From Rhodanobacter sp. C01 (GTDB lineage Bacteria > Pseudomonadota > Gammaproteobacteria > Xanthomonadales > Rhodanobacteraceae), in NCBI RefSeq assembly GCF_002001045.1, contig NZ_MUNR01000011.1, positions 124,001 through 188,000 of the forward strand: a stretch of DNA of 64,000 nt, read 5' to 3'. The notes under the pieces were generated by a model. The model had not been told where the DNA came from, did not search any database, and saw only the letters and a list, made by a program, of their open reading frames with translations. A program made the position numbers and the translations under genes. This document shows, piece by piece, positions 1-10,300 of the stretch (position 1 is its first letter; the number at the start of each line of letters is the position of its first letter).

Positions 1-2
1 AT

Positions 3-320
3 GGATTGGCACTCCAATACCAGCGTGATGGCGATCAGCCGGCGCTGGCGAGCGGCCTGCACCAGTTGTTGCGGCGAGTGGCGCGACAGCACGATGTCAG
101 GGCCGCACAGCAACGCGGCACCGCATGGCGGCAGACGTTGGCGCGGGTGCCTGTCAATGCGGGCACGCTGGACCGGCTGCTGGCGCTGGAACAGGCGATC
201 TATCACCCGCTGCCTTCGTTCGATCACGCAGCCGCCGTGGCGGCCGTGCGGCAATGGCTCTCTCTGGCATTGAAGCCGGCGACATGGAAGGCGGCAGTGA
301 CGGAGGGAACCCATGCCTGA
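3..320 (+). CDS. DUF4381-like protein, C-terminal part (runs in from the left edge)
   Basis: An open frame enters from the left edge and stops at 318-320, 8 bases past the start of the next gene. About 105 residues are visible, with Leu/Arg-rich helices and no clear motif. Genes in this position, directly before a BatA-type von Willebrand protein in proteobacterial moxR-DUF58-DUF4381-batA-batB-batD operons, are small membrane-anchored DUF4381 proteins of about 150-170 residues. The usual N-terminal membrane helix would lie outside the window. The family call rests mainly on gene order and overlap, so it is inferred rather than read from a motif. Confidence 0.6.
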   Translation, partial: GLALQYQRDGDQPALASGLHQLLRRVARQHDVRAAQQRGTAWRQTLARVPVNAGTLDRLLALEQAIYHPLPSFDHAAAVAAVRQWLSLALKPATWKAAVTEGTHA

Positions 321-1299
321 GTTTGCGTGGCCCTGGGTAATCGTGCTCCTGCCGCTGCCGTGGCTGCTGCGGCGCTGGCTGCGACCGGCGGCACCGGGGC
401 AGGCACTGCATCTGCCGCAGCCGGGATTGCAACTGACCACGGTGAGTGGCAACGCCACGCATGGCATCGTGCCATGGTTGCTGGCGCTGGCATGGCTGTG
501 CCTGCTGGCCGCTGCCGCCCGCCCGCAATGGGTCGGTCCGCCGCAGGCGCAACAACGCAGCGGACGCGCCGTGATGCTGGCAGTGGATCTGTCCGGCAGC
601 ATGCACACCGAGGATATGGAACTGGCAGGGCATCCGATCAGTCGGTTCGGTGCGGTCGAGGCGATTGCCGGTGACTTCATCGATCGCCGCAGCGGCGACG
701 AGATGGGCCTGGTCCTGTTCGGTAGTCAGGCCTTCCTGGTGACTCCGCTGACCTACGATCTGTCTGCCGTGCGTGCGCAATTGCAGGGCGCGGTGGTGGG
801 GCTGGCCGGCACCGAGACCGCGATCGGCGATGCCATTGCGGTGGCAGTGAAGCGGTTGTCGGCGCTGCCGGAACCGGAGCGCGTGCTGGTGCTGCTGACC
901 GACGGAGTCAACAACGCCGGCAGCATCTCGCCGCGTGAGGCAGCCCGTGCAGCGAAGGCTGCCGGCGTGCGCATCTACACCATCGGCATCGGCGCCACCC
1001 GGATGCGCGTGCCGGGATTCTTCGGCAGCCAGCTGATCAATCCCTCGGCGGATCTGGATGCGGACATGCTCACCGCCATCGCCAGGGAAACCGGCGGCCA
1101 GTTCTTTCGCGCCACCGACAGCAATGAACTGGCCGATGCCTATCGTGCGATCGACGCACTGGAACCGATGCCACAGCACGGACCGACACTGCGGCCGCGG
1201 CATGAGCTGTTCCACTGGCCGTTGTTGGCCGCGATCGTGCTGTTGATGCTGGTCATCGTGCCGCGCCGGTTCGGTGGTGCAGCGGAGCAGCCCGCATGA
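313..1299 (+). CDS. batA: BatA-type membrane protein with von Willebrand A domain
   Basis: 328 residues. N-terminal membrane helices lie at about 7-20 and 52-69, a vWA domain at about 86-285, and a C-terminal helix at about 302-320, the topology of BatA proteins. The metal-ion-dependent adhesion site is intact: DLSGS at residues 92-96, a later Thr in AGTET and an Asp in LLTDG. These proteins belong to MoxR-associated systems thought to act in envelope stress tolerance or assembly of periplasmic complexes. The start ATG is preceded by GGAGG at 302-306. The gene overlaps its upstream neighbour by 8 bases and the next gene by 4 (ATGA), indicating one translationally coupled operon. Confidence 0.9.
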   Translation: MPEFAWPWVIVLLPLPWLLRRWLRPAAPGQALHLPQPGLQLTTVSGNATHGIVPWLLALAWLCLLAAAARPQWVGPPQAQQRSGRAVMLAVDLSGSMHTEDMELAGHPISRFGAVEAIAGDFIDRRSGDEMGLVLFGSQAFLVTPLTYDLSAVRAQLQGAVVGLAGTETAIGDAIAVAVKRLSALPEPERVLVLLTDGVNNAGSISPREAARAAKAAGVRIYTIGIGATRMRVPGFFGSQLINPSADLDADMLTAIARETGGQFFRATDSNELADAYRAIDALEPMPQHGPTLRPRHELFHWPLLAAIVLLMLVIVPRRFGGAAEQPA

Positions 1300-3197
1300 G
1301 CGAGGCGCTGCAACAGTTTCATTTCCTGCGGCCGTGGTGGCTGCTTGGACTGGTGTTGCTGCCGTTGCTTGGTTGGCTTGGCACGCGACGCGATGTGGCG
1401 CAACGGGAGCTGCTGCGGCTGGTCGATGCCAGTCTGCTGCCGCATCTGTTGCGTGGCCATGCCGGCCATCGAACCTTGCCGCTATGGTTGTTTGCTGTGG
1501 GCTGGACGCTATGCACGTTCGCGCTGGCCGGTCCGAGCTGGAACCGTGTCATGCAGCCGTTGTACGCGAGCCGCGCAGCGCAGGTGGTGGCCATTTCGTT
1601 GTCGCAGCACATGCTGGCACGTGACATGGCGCCGAGCCGGCTCGATCGCGCACGCTACAAGGCGCACGATTTGCTGGCCAGCAATCACGACGGGCTCAAT
1701 GCGTTGATCGGCTATGCCGGGGAAGCCTTCGTGGTGGCGCCGCTGACCTCCGACGCGAACAGCCTGGACGACCTGCTCGATGCGATGGCGCCGGATACCA
1801 TGCCGGTGGATGGCAACAATGCGGCACGGGCGATCGAGCGCGGCGCTGCATTGATCCACGACGCCAAGGTCCATGGCGGCTCGCTGGTGCTGATCACCGA
1901 TCAGGCCGATGCCGCTGCGGACGCCGCGGCACGCAAGGCGAGCGCTGCCGGCGTGCGCGTATCGGTGCTTGGCATCGGCACGCCACAGGGTGGCCCGGTG
2001 CCACTGCCCGATGGCGGCTTCCTGCACGATGCGCAAGGGCAGATGACATTGGCCCGTCGCGATGACAGCGCGCTCGCCACGCTGGCAGCAGCCGGCGGCG
2101 GTAGCTACGTGCCGATGCAGGCGGGTCACGGAGATATCGACGCGCTGCATGCGCAGCTGCGCGCCGGGTCGGTCGCCAGCGCAAACGGACAGGCCAGTGA
2201 CGAATGGCAGGATCGCGGCCCGTGGCTGCTGTTGCCCTTGCTGCCGATCGTGGCGTTGGCGTTCCGACGTGGCTGGTTATTGCTGTTGCCGTTGGTGTTG
2301 CTACCACTGATGCCTGCGACCGCCGAGGCGATGAGCTGGCACGACCTGTGGCAACGCCCCGATCAGCAGGCGGCGCAGGCGTTGCGCAATGGCGATGCGA
2401 AGCAGGCACAACAGCTCGCCCATGATCCGGTCTTGCGTGGTGCGGCAGCGTACCGTGCCGGCGATTACCCCAGTGCGGCGCAGGCCCTGCAGCAAGCGCC
2501 CGGCAGCGATGCGGCATACAACCTCGGCAATGCGCTGGCCAAACAAACCCAGTATCAACAGGCCATCGCTGCCTACGATCGTGCACTGAAACTCGATCCG
2601 GGCAATGCCGACGCCAAGGCGAATCGCCAGGCAGTCGAGGACTGGCTGCGCCAGCAACAGCAGAAGCAGCCACAGGACAAGCAACAACAGCAGGAGCAGC
2701 AGTCGGGTCAGAACGGCGACAAGGACAAGTCCTCGTCCGATGGGCAGGACAAGGACAACAAGACAGGCAAGCCGCAGGATCAACAGTCGAAGCAAGATGC
2801 CGGCAAGCCGTCCGACCAAGGTGGCAAGGACGATCCATCGCAGGCGCAGGATCAGCAGGGCAAGGATCGTTCCGGCAAGGACCAGGCAGGCGGCCAGCCC
2901 AAGCCATTGACGCCACAGCAGCAGGCCGAACAGAAGGCGCAGGCCGAACAGGCGCAGAAGGCCTTGCAGCAACAGATGGATCGGGCCCTGGCCGGCAAGC
3001 CGAAGGATCAGCCGGGCCAAGAGACTCATCAGCTCGGCGCGATGGCGCAGGACGATCCGCAATCGAAGCTGCCCGCCGATCTGCGCCAGGCCCTGCAGCG
3101 GGTGCCGGACGATCCCGGTGCGCTGCTGCGGCGCAAGTTCGAACTGGAATACCTGCAGCGCCACGGCGGTGCACCGAACGAGGATGATCAGCCGTGA
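1296..3197 (+). CDS. batB: BatB/BatC-type fusion: degenerate vWA domain, TPR and Gln/Lys/Asp-rich tail
   Basis: 633 residues. Two N-terminal membrane helices (about 13-28 and 62-80), a vWA domain (about 95-290), two membrane helices (about 308-345), a TPR region (about 370-450) and a long Gln/Lys/Asp-rich low-complexity segment (about 450-600). The layout matches fused BatB and BatC. The MIDAS motif, normally DxSxS, reads SLSQH at residues 101-105, so the first Asp and last Ser are lost while the paralogue just upstream keeps both. The protein may have lost metal-dependent ligand binding and act as a structural partner of BatA. It overlaps batA by 4 bases and touches batD at TGATG. Confidence 0.88.
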   Translation: MSEALQQFHFLRPWWLLGLVLLPLLGWLGTRRDVAQRELLRLVDASLLPHLLRGHAGHRTLPLWLFAVGWTLCTFALAGPSWNRVMQPLYASRAAQVVAISLSQHMLARDMAPSRLDRARYKAHDLLASNHDGLNALIGYAGEAFVVAPLTSDANSLDDLLDAMAPDTMPVDGNNAARAIERGAALIHDAKVHGGSLVLITDQADAAADAAARKASAAGVRVSVLGIGTPQGGPVPLPDGGFLHDAQGQMTLARRDDSALATLAAAGGGSYVPMQAGHGDIDALHAQLRAGSVASANGQASDEWQDRGPWLLLPLLPIVALAFRRGWLLLLPLVLLPLMPATAEAMSWHDLWQRPDQQAAQALRNGDAKQAQQLAHDPVLRGAAAYRAGDYPSAAQALQQAPGSDAAYNLGNALAKQTQYQQAIAAYDRALKLDPGNADAKANRQAVEDWLRQQQQKQPQDKQQQQEQQSGQNGDKDKSSSDGQDKDNKTGKPQDQQSKQDAGKPSDQGGKDDPSQAQDQQGKDRSGKDQAGGQPKPLTPQQQAEQKAQAEQAQKALQQQMDRALAGKPKDQPGQETHQLGAMAQDDPQSKLPADLRQALQRVPDDPGALLRRKFELEYLQRHGGAPNEDDQP

Positions 3198-4897
3198 TGT
3201 TCCGACGACTCATTGCCCATTGCTTGCTGGTGCTGGTGCTGATTCCCACGCTCGGCCGTGCTGCCGACGTGACGGCGAGCCTGGATCGCAACAGCGTGCA
3301 ACTGGGCGAGACCGTGACGCTGAACCTGCGCGTCGATGGTCATGCCGGCAACGTCGACGCCCCCGATCTGGGGGCCTTGAACAAGGACTTCGAGATACTC
3401 GGCAGTTCACAGAACAGCAGCCTCAGCATCGTCAACGGCGCGGCGACATCATCGATGACGTTTGGCATCGCGCTGCGCCCCAGGCATGTCGGCACTCTGC
3501 AGATTCCGGCGCTGACCGTAGCCGGCAGCCAGACCGCGCCGCTGCAATTGCAGGTAGCCGCCCCCGCCCCCGCGACCGCTGCGGCCGAGCGCAAGGACGT
3601 CTTCATGGAGGCGCAGGTCGAGCCGGCGCATGGCTACGTCGGCCAGCAACTGAGTTACGTGGTGCGGCTTTACTACGCGAATCGCATCACTGGCGATGCG
3701 CCCGCGCCGCCGCAGGTCGATGGCGCGCAGGTCAACCCGCTCGGCAACGGCCTGAACTACGATGCCGAGCGCGATGGCCGCAATTACCATGTGCTCGAAC
3801 AACGCTATGCGTTGATCCCTCAGCACGCCGGACATCTCGAGATTCCCGCGGTGGCTTTTCAGGGCGCAGCGATCGATCCCAACGATCCCAACAGTTTCTT
3901 CGGTGCCAGCCTGCCGGTCTCGGCCAGTGCGCCGGCACTGACGGTCGATGTGCAGGCAGCCCCCGCCGACTGGGGCCAGAGCGCGTGGCTGCCGGCGCGC
4001 CAGTTGACGCTGACTCTGGATGGCCTGCCGACGGCACAGGATTCACCGCGCGTGGGTCAGCCGTTGAATCTCACCATGCGCATGGAAGCGGCTGGCCTGT
4101 CTTATGAGGTGCTGCCGGCGTTGAGCCTGCCGCCGCTGGATGGTGCCACGGTGTATCCGGACAAGCCGGCTACCGGCAATCGCCAGGATGGCCAGTGGAT
4201 CAACGGCTGGCGACAGCAGGCGTTTGCGATCGTGCCGGAGCGTGCCGGCACGCTGACCATCCCCGCCACCACCCTGAAATGGTGGAACGTGCTGACTGAC
4301 CGCCTGGAGACGGCAGAGATTCCGGCACACAGCATCACGATCCTGCCGGCACTTGGCGCTGCCGTGGCTTCCCCGGCTGCAACAGCATCAACCGCGGCGG
4401 CTGCCGCGAACATTGCGCCGGCAACAGCGATGCCGGGGAGCAAGGCACTGACCGTACCATGGCGCTGGATTGCCCTGGCCAGCATCGGCCTGTGGCTGCT
4501 CAGCGTACTCGCGTGGTGGCTGTGGCGACGACGCGCGGTGACGGTGGTGGCCACTGTGCCGGTAGTGGCGCGCACCTCGGCGCGACAATGCCAGCTGGCC
4601 TTCCTCGCAGCTGCCCGCGGCAGCGACTCAGCAGCCCAGGTACGCAGCCTGCTGGCATGGGCCCGCGCCGAACGTCCCGCGATCCAGCATCTGGGCGAAC
4701 TGGCTGCCGCGCTGGGCGACGAACCGCAGCGTGAAGCGATCGCCACCCTGCAGCAGCGCCATTACGCGAGTGCGCCAATTACTGGGGGTGGCGTGTCACT
4801 GGTCGAGGCATTTCGCGGCGGCTTCGTGTGGCGATCCGTCGGTGCCAGCGACGCGGATGCAGGCCTGCCGCCGCTGTATCCGTTCAAGCTGCACTGA
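3197..4897 (+). CDS. batD: BatD family protein (oxygen-tolerance family)
   Basis: 566 residues from the ATG at 3197; a GTG three bases earlier is an alternative. A signal peptide (about 1-22) is followed by long beta-rich periplasmic domains beginning VTASLDRNSVQLGETVTL, typical of BatD, then a membrane helix at about 418-436 followed by Arg-rich residues and a cytoplasmic tail of about 120 residues. BatD proteins are thought to present a large periplasmic domain to the vWA proteins of the same complex. The gene is the last of the visible operon: its stop is followed within 6 bases by a convergent gene. Confidence 0.87.
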   Translation: MFRRLIAHCLLVLVLIPTLGRAADVTASLDRNSVQLGETVTLNLRVDGHAGNVDAPDLGALNKDFEILGSSQNSSLSIVNGAATSSMTFGIALRPRHVGTLQIPALTVAGSQTAPLQLQVAAPAPATAAAERKDVFMEAQVEPAHGYVGQQLSYVVRLYYANRITGDAPAPPQVDGAQVNPLGNGLNYDAERDGRNYHVLEQRYALIPQHAGHLEIPAVAFQGAAIDPNDPNSFFGASLPVSASAPALTVDVQAAPADWGQSAWLPARQLTLTLDGLPTAQDSPRVGQPLNLTMRMEAAGLSYEVLPALSLPPLDGATVYPDKPATGNRQDGQWINGWRQQAFAIVPERAGTLTIPATTLKWWNVLTDRLETAEIPAHSITILPALGAAVASPAATASTAAAAANIAPATAMPGSKALTVPWRWIALASIGLWLLSVLAWWLWRRRAVTVVATVPVVARTSARQCQLAFLAAARGSDSAAQVRSLLAWARAERPAIQHLGELAAALGDEPQREAIATLQQRHYASAPITGGGVSLVEAFRGGFVWRSVGASDADAGLPPLYPFKLH

Positions 4898-4902
4898 TCA
4901 CG

Positions 4903-5424
4903 TCAGGCGGCGGTGAGCGCGTGCTGGAACACGGCATGCATGGCGTCACTGAAGCAGCACAAGGTGACGTCGATCGAGGCGTCATCGGCCAGCTCATCCC
5001 GCAACGTGTCCACGGCCACCCTGGCGGCCTGCGCAGGCGGGTAGCCGTATACACCGCAACTGATCGCCGGGAACGCAATTGTGTGCAGTCCGTATCTCCG
5101 CAGCATGCGCATGGCGTTGTGGTAGCACCGCTCCAGCAGCAACACCTCGCCTTGGCCGCCGCCGTGCCAGACCGGTCCGACCGTGTGGATCACGTAACGC
5201 GCGGGTAGCGCGAAACCGGGTGTGATGCACGCCTCGCCGGTCGGGCAGCGCACGCCGGGGGCGGATTCGGGCAACTGGCGGCAGGCTTCCAGCAGCGCCG
5301 GTCCGGCGGTGCGATGGATCGCCCCATCCACGCCGCCGCCGCCCAGCAAGCCGGGATTGGCTGCGTTGACGATGGCGTCTACCCGTAATCGGGTGATATC
5401 GGCGGTGATGGCCTGGATGGGCAT
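4903..5424 (-). CDS. ymdB: Macro domain O-acetyl-ADP-ribose deacetylase
   Basis: 173 residues forming a single macro domain. The ADP-ribose-binding signature is clear: [20 protein letters not shown] near residues 16-35, and ISCGVYGYP near residue 120 for the second phosphate loop. YmdB-type enzymes hydrolyse O-acetyl-ADP-ribose and can remove ADP-ribose from proteins, and E. coli YmdB also modulates RNase III. Length and motifs match the YmdB branch. The gene stands alone, convergent with batD and divergent from the MarR gene. Confidence 0.92.
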   Translation of the reverse strand: MPIQAITADITRLRVDAIVNAANPGLLGGGGVDGAIHRTAGPALLEACRQLPESAPGVRCPTGEACITPGFALPARYVIHTVGPVWHGGGQGEVLLLERCYHNAMRMLRRYGLHTIAFPAISCGVYGYPPAQAARVAVDTLRDELADDASIDVTLCCFSDAMHAVFQHALTAA

Positions 5425-5492
5425 GGCTTCGGTGCTGGCGGCGCCGTATGCTTTCAGGCGACGCCCTATGGGCGACGAGGTTTCAACGGATC

Positions 5493-5978
5493 ATGGCGAA
5501 AACGGAAGACATTTCCTTCGGCTATCTGCTCAGCGACGTGACCTTGCTGTTTCGCAAGCACTTCGACCGGCGAGCGGTGAAATTCGGGCTGACCCGCGCA
5601 CAGTGGCGCGCGACGAAGGTGTTGTACCACCGCGAGGGTCTGCGGCAAACCGAGCTGGCCGAATTTCTGGAAATGGAGCCGATCGCCGTGGGGCGCGTGA
5701 TTGATCGGCTGCAGGCTGCCGGCTTCGTCGAGCGTCGCCCCGATCCGAAGGACCGCCGCGCATGGCGGCTGCATACCACCGAGCAGGCGCGGGTGATCGT
5801 CGGCGACATGGAGCTGATCGCGCGCGACCTGCGCAAGGACGCCACCCGCGGCATCGGCTATGACGAGCTGCAGCAGGCGCTGGCGGTGATCAGCCGGATG
5901 AAGGACAACCTGCTGGCGCTGGAGCAGATGCCGGATGACGCCGGAGCGGCTGGCTCTGAATCGCCAGATCCCGGATGA
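5493..5978 (+). CDS. MarR family transcriptional regulator
   Basis: 161 residues from the ATG at 5493 (MAKTEDISFGYLLSDV); an in-frame ATG at 5448 would add 15 residues unlike the family. The winged-helix domain is evident: TRAQWRATKVLYHREGLRQ, then a recognition helix around MEPIAVGRVIDRL and the wing RRPDPKDRRAWRLH. MarR proteins usually repress an adjacent efflux system and are released by aromatic ligands. The RND adaptor and pump follow 201 bases downstream on the same strand, and a palindrome in that gap is a plausible binding site, so this is probably their local regulator. Confidence 0.9.
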   Translation: MAKTEDISFGYLLSDVTLLFRKHFDRRAVKFGLTRAQWRATKVLYHREGLRQTELAEFLEMEPIAVGRVIDRLQAAGFVERRPDPKDRRAWRLHTTEQARVIVGDMELIARDLRKDATRGIGYDELQQALAVISRMKDNLLALEQMPDDAGAAGSESPDPG

Positions 5979-6049
5979 CCAGTGCCATCGGTCCCGGTCC
6001 ACGCAGGGCATCGAGAAGGCATAGTGCGGATCATGTCGTGACAGGTAAA

Positions 6050-6066
6050 CCGCAACGTTGCTGCGG
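6050..6066. promoter_or_regulatory. Candidate MarR operator upstream of the RND efflux genes
   Basis: A perfect inverted repeat CCGCA-N7-TGCGG with a nested palindrome GCAACGTTGC (6052-6061). It ends 3 bases before a TTGACC hexamer (6070-6075) that could be a -35 element, though no good -10 follows at standard spacing. Size and symmetry suit a MarR dimer. Assignment to the upstream MarR protein is inferred from position. Confidence 0.4.
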
Positions 6067-6179
6067 TATTTGACCTCGTTGGGTTGCCGAACGTCAGCGT
6101 CGGCGGTCACGCTCCATGGATTCAGCACATCGCTTGATGCTCCGCGGATTCGCGGAACGGAACGACGAGTACCTGTCGC

Positions 6180-7295
6180 ATGCCACTGAAAAAACTTTTG
6201 CTGGTTGTCGTTGTGCTTGGCCTGTCTGCGTTGTCCGTGTCCTGGTACAGGCATCATCACGAGTCCGCTGGCAAACATGCGGCGACGGCGGCCGTGGTGC
6301 CGGTCAAGGTGGCTACCGCCACACAGGGCGATGTCGATGTCTCGCTCAGGCAGATAGGCAGCGTCGAGGCCTATTCGACGGTCACGGTAAGTTCGCAGGT
6401 GGATGGCCAGATCCAGTCGCTGGCCTTCGTACCGGGCGCCCACGTGCGCAAGGGCGACCTGCTGGCCCGGATCGATCCGCGGCCGCTGCAGGCGCAGTTG
6501 GACCAAGCCATAGGCAACGTGGCGCGCGACGAGGCCAACCTGGTCAAGGCCAAGGCCGACCTGGGGCGTTATTCGCCGTTGCTCGCCCAGGGCTATGTCG
6601 CGCAGAGTGACATCGATACCTACAAGGCCAATCTCGGTGTGGCCCAGGCAGCGCTGCAATCCGATCGCGCCGCGCGGGAGCTGGCGCAAACCCAGCTCAA
6701 TTACACGCGGATCGTGGCGCCGTTCGACGGCGTGCTCGGCGCGCCGCTGGTGTACCCCGGCGCGGTCGTCACCGCCAACTCCACCGGCATCGTGGTGCTC
6801 AACCAGATCGAACCGGTCCGGGTGACGTTCGCCTTGCCGCAGGACAGTCTGCCTGCGGTAAGGCAGGCGCAGGCGCGTGGTGCCATCAGCGTGCAGGCAC
6901 AACCGGATGGCGCCGGCAGCAAGCCGATCAACGGCACGCTGGAGTTCATCAACAATGCCGTCGACACCACGACCAGCACGATCACGCTCAAGGCGCGTTT
7001 CGACAACAAGGACGATCAGCTGATTCCCGGCCAGTTCGTCAACGTGACCCTGCCTACAGCCCGCATCGCCAACGCCGTCTCGGTCCCGGTCATTGCCTTG
7101 CAGAATTCGAGCACGGGTACGTTCGTGTTCGTCTACAAGCCCGATGGCACGATCAAGCAGCGCCCGGTGACCGTGGGCACCACGACGGTTGAGCGAACCG
7201 TCATCGACAAGGGCGTCGCTGCAGGCGAGCAGGTGGTCGTCGAGGGCCAGATGCTGCTGGTCGACGGCAGCCATGCGCGCATCAGCGCCAACTGA
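6180..7295 (+). CDS. RND efflux periplasmic adaptor (membrane fusion protein)
   Basis: 371 residues of the MdtA/AcrA family. An N-terminal membrane anchor (about 4-22) is followed by the biotinyl-lipoyl half motif around VSSQVDGQIQSLAFVPGAHV, an alpha-hairpin (about 100-165), the second lipoyl half TRIVAPFDGVLG, and beta-barrel and membrane-proximal domains. It would bridge the inner-membrane pump encoded 9 bases downstream to an outer-membrane channel; no TolC-like gene is present here, so the channel must be encoded elsewhere. There is no strong Shine-Dalgarno before the ATG, but the protein begins as expected. Confidence 0.93.
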   Translation: MPLKKLLLVVVVLGLSALSVSWYRHHHESAGKHAATAAVVPVKVATATQGDVDVSLRQIGSVEAYSTVTVSSQVDGQIQSLAFVPGAHVRKGDLLARIDPRPLQAQLDQAIGNVARDEANLVKAKADLGRYSPLLAQGYVAQSDIDTYKANLGVAQAALQSDRAARELAQTQLNYTRIVAPFDGVLGAPLVYPGAVVTANSTGIVVLNQIEPVRVTFALPQDSLPAVRQAQARGAISVQAQPDGAGSKPINGTLEFINNAVDTTTSTITLKARFDNKDDQLIPGQFVNVTLPTARIANAVSVPVIALQNSSTGTFVFVYKPDGTIKQRPVTVGTTTVERTVIDKGVAAGEQVVVEGQMLLVDGSHARISAN

Positions 7296-7304
7296 GGGGC
7301 GCCC

Positions 7305-10300
7305 GTGAATCTGCCGGAACTTTGTATCCGCCGCCCGGTGATGACCACGCTGCTGATGGCAGCACTGCTGGTGTTCGGCGTGGTGTCGTATCCGCAGCTG
7401 CCGGTCAACGAACTGCCGAACGTCGACTTTCCCACCATCAGCATTTCGGCCAGCCTTCCAGGTGCTTCGCCGCAGACCATGGCATCGGCCGTGGCGACAC
7501 CGCTGGAATCGCAGCTGTCGACGATTGCCGGCATCAGCTCGATGAGCTCGACCAGCGCATTGGGTTCCACCACGATCACGCTCACGTTCGAGCTGGACCG
7601 CAGCATCGACGGTGCGGCGCAGGACGTGCAGGCGGCCATCTCTGCGGCGCAACGCCAGCTGCCTACGCAGATGCCGACACCGCCGACGTTCCGCAAGGTG
7701 AACCCGGCCGATGCACCGATCCTGTACATCGCGGTGACCTCGTCGACGCTGCCGCTTTCGACGGTGGACGACTACGGCGAGACCGAGCTTGCCCAGCAAC
7801 TGTCGATGGTCAACGGCGTGGCCCAGGTGAGCGTCTACGGTTCGCAGAAATACGCCGTGCGCATCAACGTCAATCCGGACAAGCTCGCGGCGGCAGGCAT
7901 CGGCATCGATCAGGTGCAGAACGCGATTGCGGCAGCCAACGTCAACCAGTCGACCGGTTCGCTGTATGGCACGCGGCAGCAGCTGCCGGTCAGCAGCGAC
8001 GGCCAGTTGATGCGCGCGGCGGCATACAACAACGTGGTCGTGTCCTATCGCAACGGCGCTCCGGTGCGGCTGGGCAACGTCGGGCATGCAGACGACAGCG
8101 TGCAGAACGATCAGGTGGCCAGCTGGTACAACGGACAGCGCTCGATCCTGCTGGCGATACAGCGCCAGCCGGGGGCAAACACGGTGGACACGGTGGATCG
8201 GATCAAGACGTTGCTGCCCGGCTTCGCGGCCACCTTGCCGCCCTCGGTCAAACTCGACGTGCTGTATGACCGCTCGCAGTCGATCCGCGCCTCGGTGGAC
8301 GACGTGCAGTTCACCCTGCTGCTGGCTGGTGTGCTGGTGGTGCTGGTGATCTACCTGTTCCTGGGCAATCTCTCCGCCATGCTGATTCCGGCGGTGGCGC
8401 TGCCGATCTCGGTGATCGGCACGTTCGGCGTGATGTTTGCGCTGGGTTACAGCCTCGACAATCTTTCCCTGCTGGCTTTGACGCTGGCGGTGGGCTTCGT
8501 GGTGGACGATGCGATCGTGATGCTGGAGAACATCGTCCGACACATGGAGACCGGCCTGACGCCGTTCGAGGCATCGGTGAAGGGAGCCAACGAGATCGGC
8601 TTCACGATCATCTCGATGACCTTGTCACTGATCGCGGTGTTCATCCCGGTGATGTTCATGGGCGGCATCGTGGGACGCCTGTTCCACGAGTTTGCGGTGA
8701 CCATCAGCGTGTCCATTCTGGTTTCCGGCGTGGTGGCGGTGACACTGACGCCGATGCTGTGCAGCCGTTTCGTCAAGGCGCACGACCATGAGAAAAAGAA
8801 CTGGTTGATCGCCCGCTTCGATCGCGGCTTCAATGCCGTGCAGACCGGCTATACGCGCAGCCTGCGCTGGAGCATGCAACGGCCACGTGCGGTCCTGGTG
8901 CTGTTTGCGCTGAGCATCGGCGTGACGGTGCTGTTGTTCTATGTGACGCCGATGGATTTCATTCCGGCCGGCGACAGCGGCCAGCTTCGCGTGAACACGC
9001 AGGCCGCGGATGGCGCCTCGTTCGACGAGATGGTGGTGTTGCAGCAGCGGCTGGCGGAGATCGCCAGCAAGGATCCGAACGTCGATTCGTACATGTCGTC
9101 GATCGGTGCCGGCGGTTCGCGTGCGACGGTCAACAACGGCTCGCTGTTGCTGGTACTCAAGCCGGCCAGCGAGCGGCTGACGCCGGACGAGATCATCAGC
9201 GAGCTGCGCAAGAAGTTCGCCCAGGTACCCGGCATCAAGGCGTACATCCAGAATCCGCCGGCAATCCAGATCGGCGGCCGCCAGTCCAATTCGCAGTACC
9301 AGTACACGCTGCAATCGACCGATCTGGATGCGCTGAACAGCTGGAGCGGCAAGGTGACGACGGCGTTCCAGCAGCTGCCGGGGTTCCGGGACGTCACCAG
9401 CGATCTGGACATCAACAGTCCGTCGATCGACGTCAAGGTGAACCGCGAGAAGCTGGCGCCGCTGGGCCTGACCATGGCGCAGGTGCAGTCGGCACTCGGC
9501 ATTGCCTTTGGCGCCAACCAGATTTCCACCATCTACGGCTCGGCGACCCAGTACTGGGTGATCATGCAGGTCGACCGGCCGATGCAGAACGATCCGGCCG
9601 TGCTGTCGAAACTCTATGTGACGTCGAGCAGCGGCACGCTAGTGCCTTTGTCCACGGTGGCCACGTTCGATCGTGAAGCGCAGGTACTCACGGTAAACCA
9701 TCAGGGCCAGTTGCCAGCGGTGACGGTATCGTTCAATCTCGCCGCGGGTGTCTCGCTGAGTGATGCAGTAGCCAGCATGAATGCCGCGATGACCGGGATC
9801 GGATTGCCGGCGACGATCACCGGCAGCGTGCAGGGCACCGCCCAGGCCTTCCAGCAGTCCATGCAGGGCATGGGGCTGTTGCTGCTGCTGGCGGTGTTCG
9901 TGATCTACCTGGTGCTGGGCATCCTGTATGAAAGCTTCATCCATCCGCTGACCATTCTTTCCGGCCTGCCGGCCGCCGGCGTGGGGGCGCTGCTCACCCT
10001 GGTGTTGTTCCACGCGTCGCTGGATCTGTTCGCTTTCGTCGGCATCGTGATGCTGGTCGGCATCGTCAAGAAGAACGCGATCATGTTGATCGACTTCGCG
10101 CTGGAACGGCAGAATGTCGAGAACATGGCACCGGCCGAGGCGATCTTTGAAGCCTGCAAGGTGCGTTTCCGCCCGATCATGATGACCACCATGGCTGCCT
10201 TCGCCGGCACCTTGCCGATCGCGCTGGGCATCGGCGCCGGTGCCGATACGCGGCGTTCGCTGGGTCTGGCGGTGGTCGGCGGACTGGTCGTTTCGCAGGT

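Noticed and set aside
1894..3291. Long minus-strand frame opposite batB
   Set aside because: Composition is Ala/Arg/Pro/Cys-rich without motifs; batB on the plus strand has vWA and TPR features and coupled neighbours.
5456..5480. CGCCC-TAT-GGGCG palindrome upstream of marR as an autoregulatory operator
   Set aside because: Five-bp arms in GC-rich DNA are expected by chance, and it does not resemble the palindrome at 6050-6066.
5466..8543. A minus-strand frame open for more than 1000 codons opposite marR, the RND adaptor and the pump
   Set aside because: It is rich in His, Arg and Gln, has no recognisable domain and lies antisense to three clear genes. High GC and strong codon bias keep such antisense frames open.
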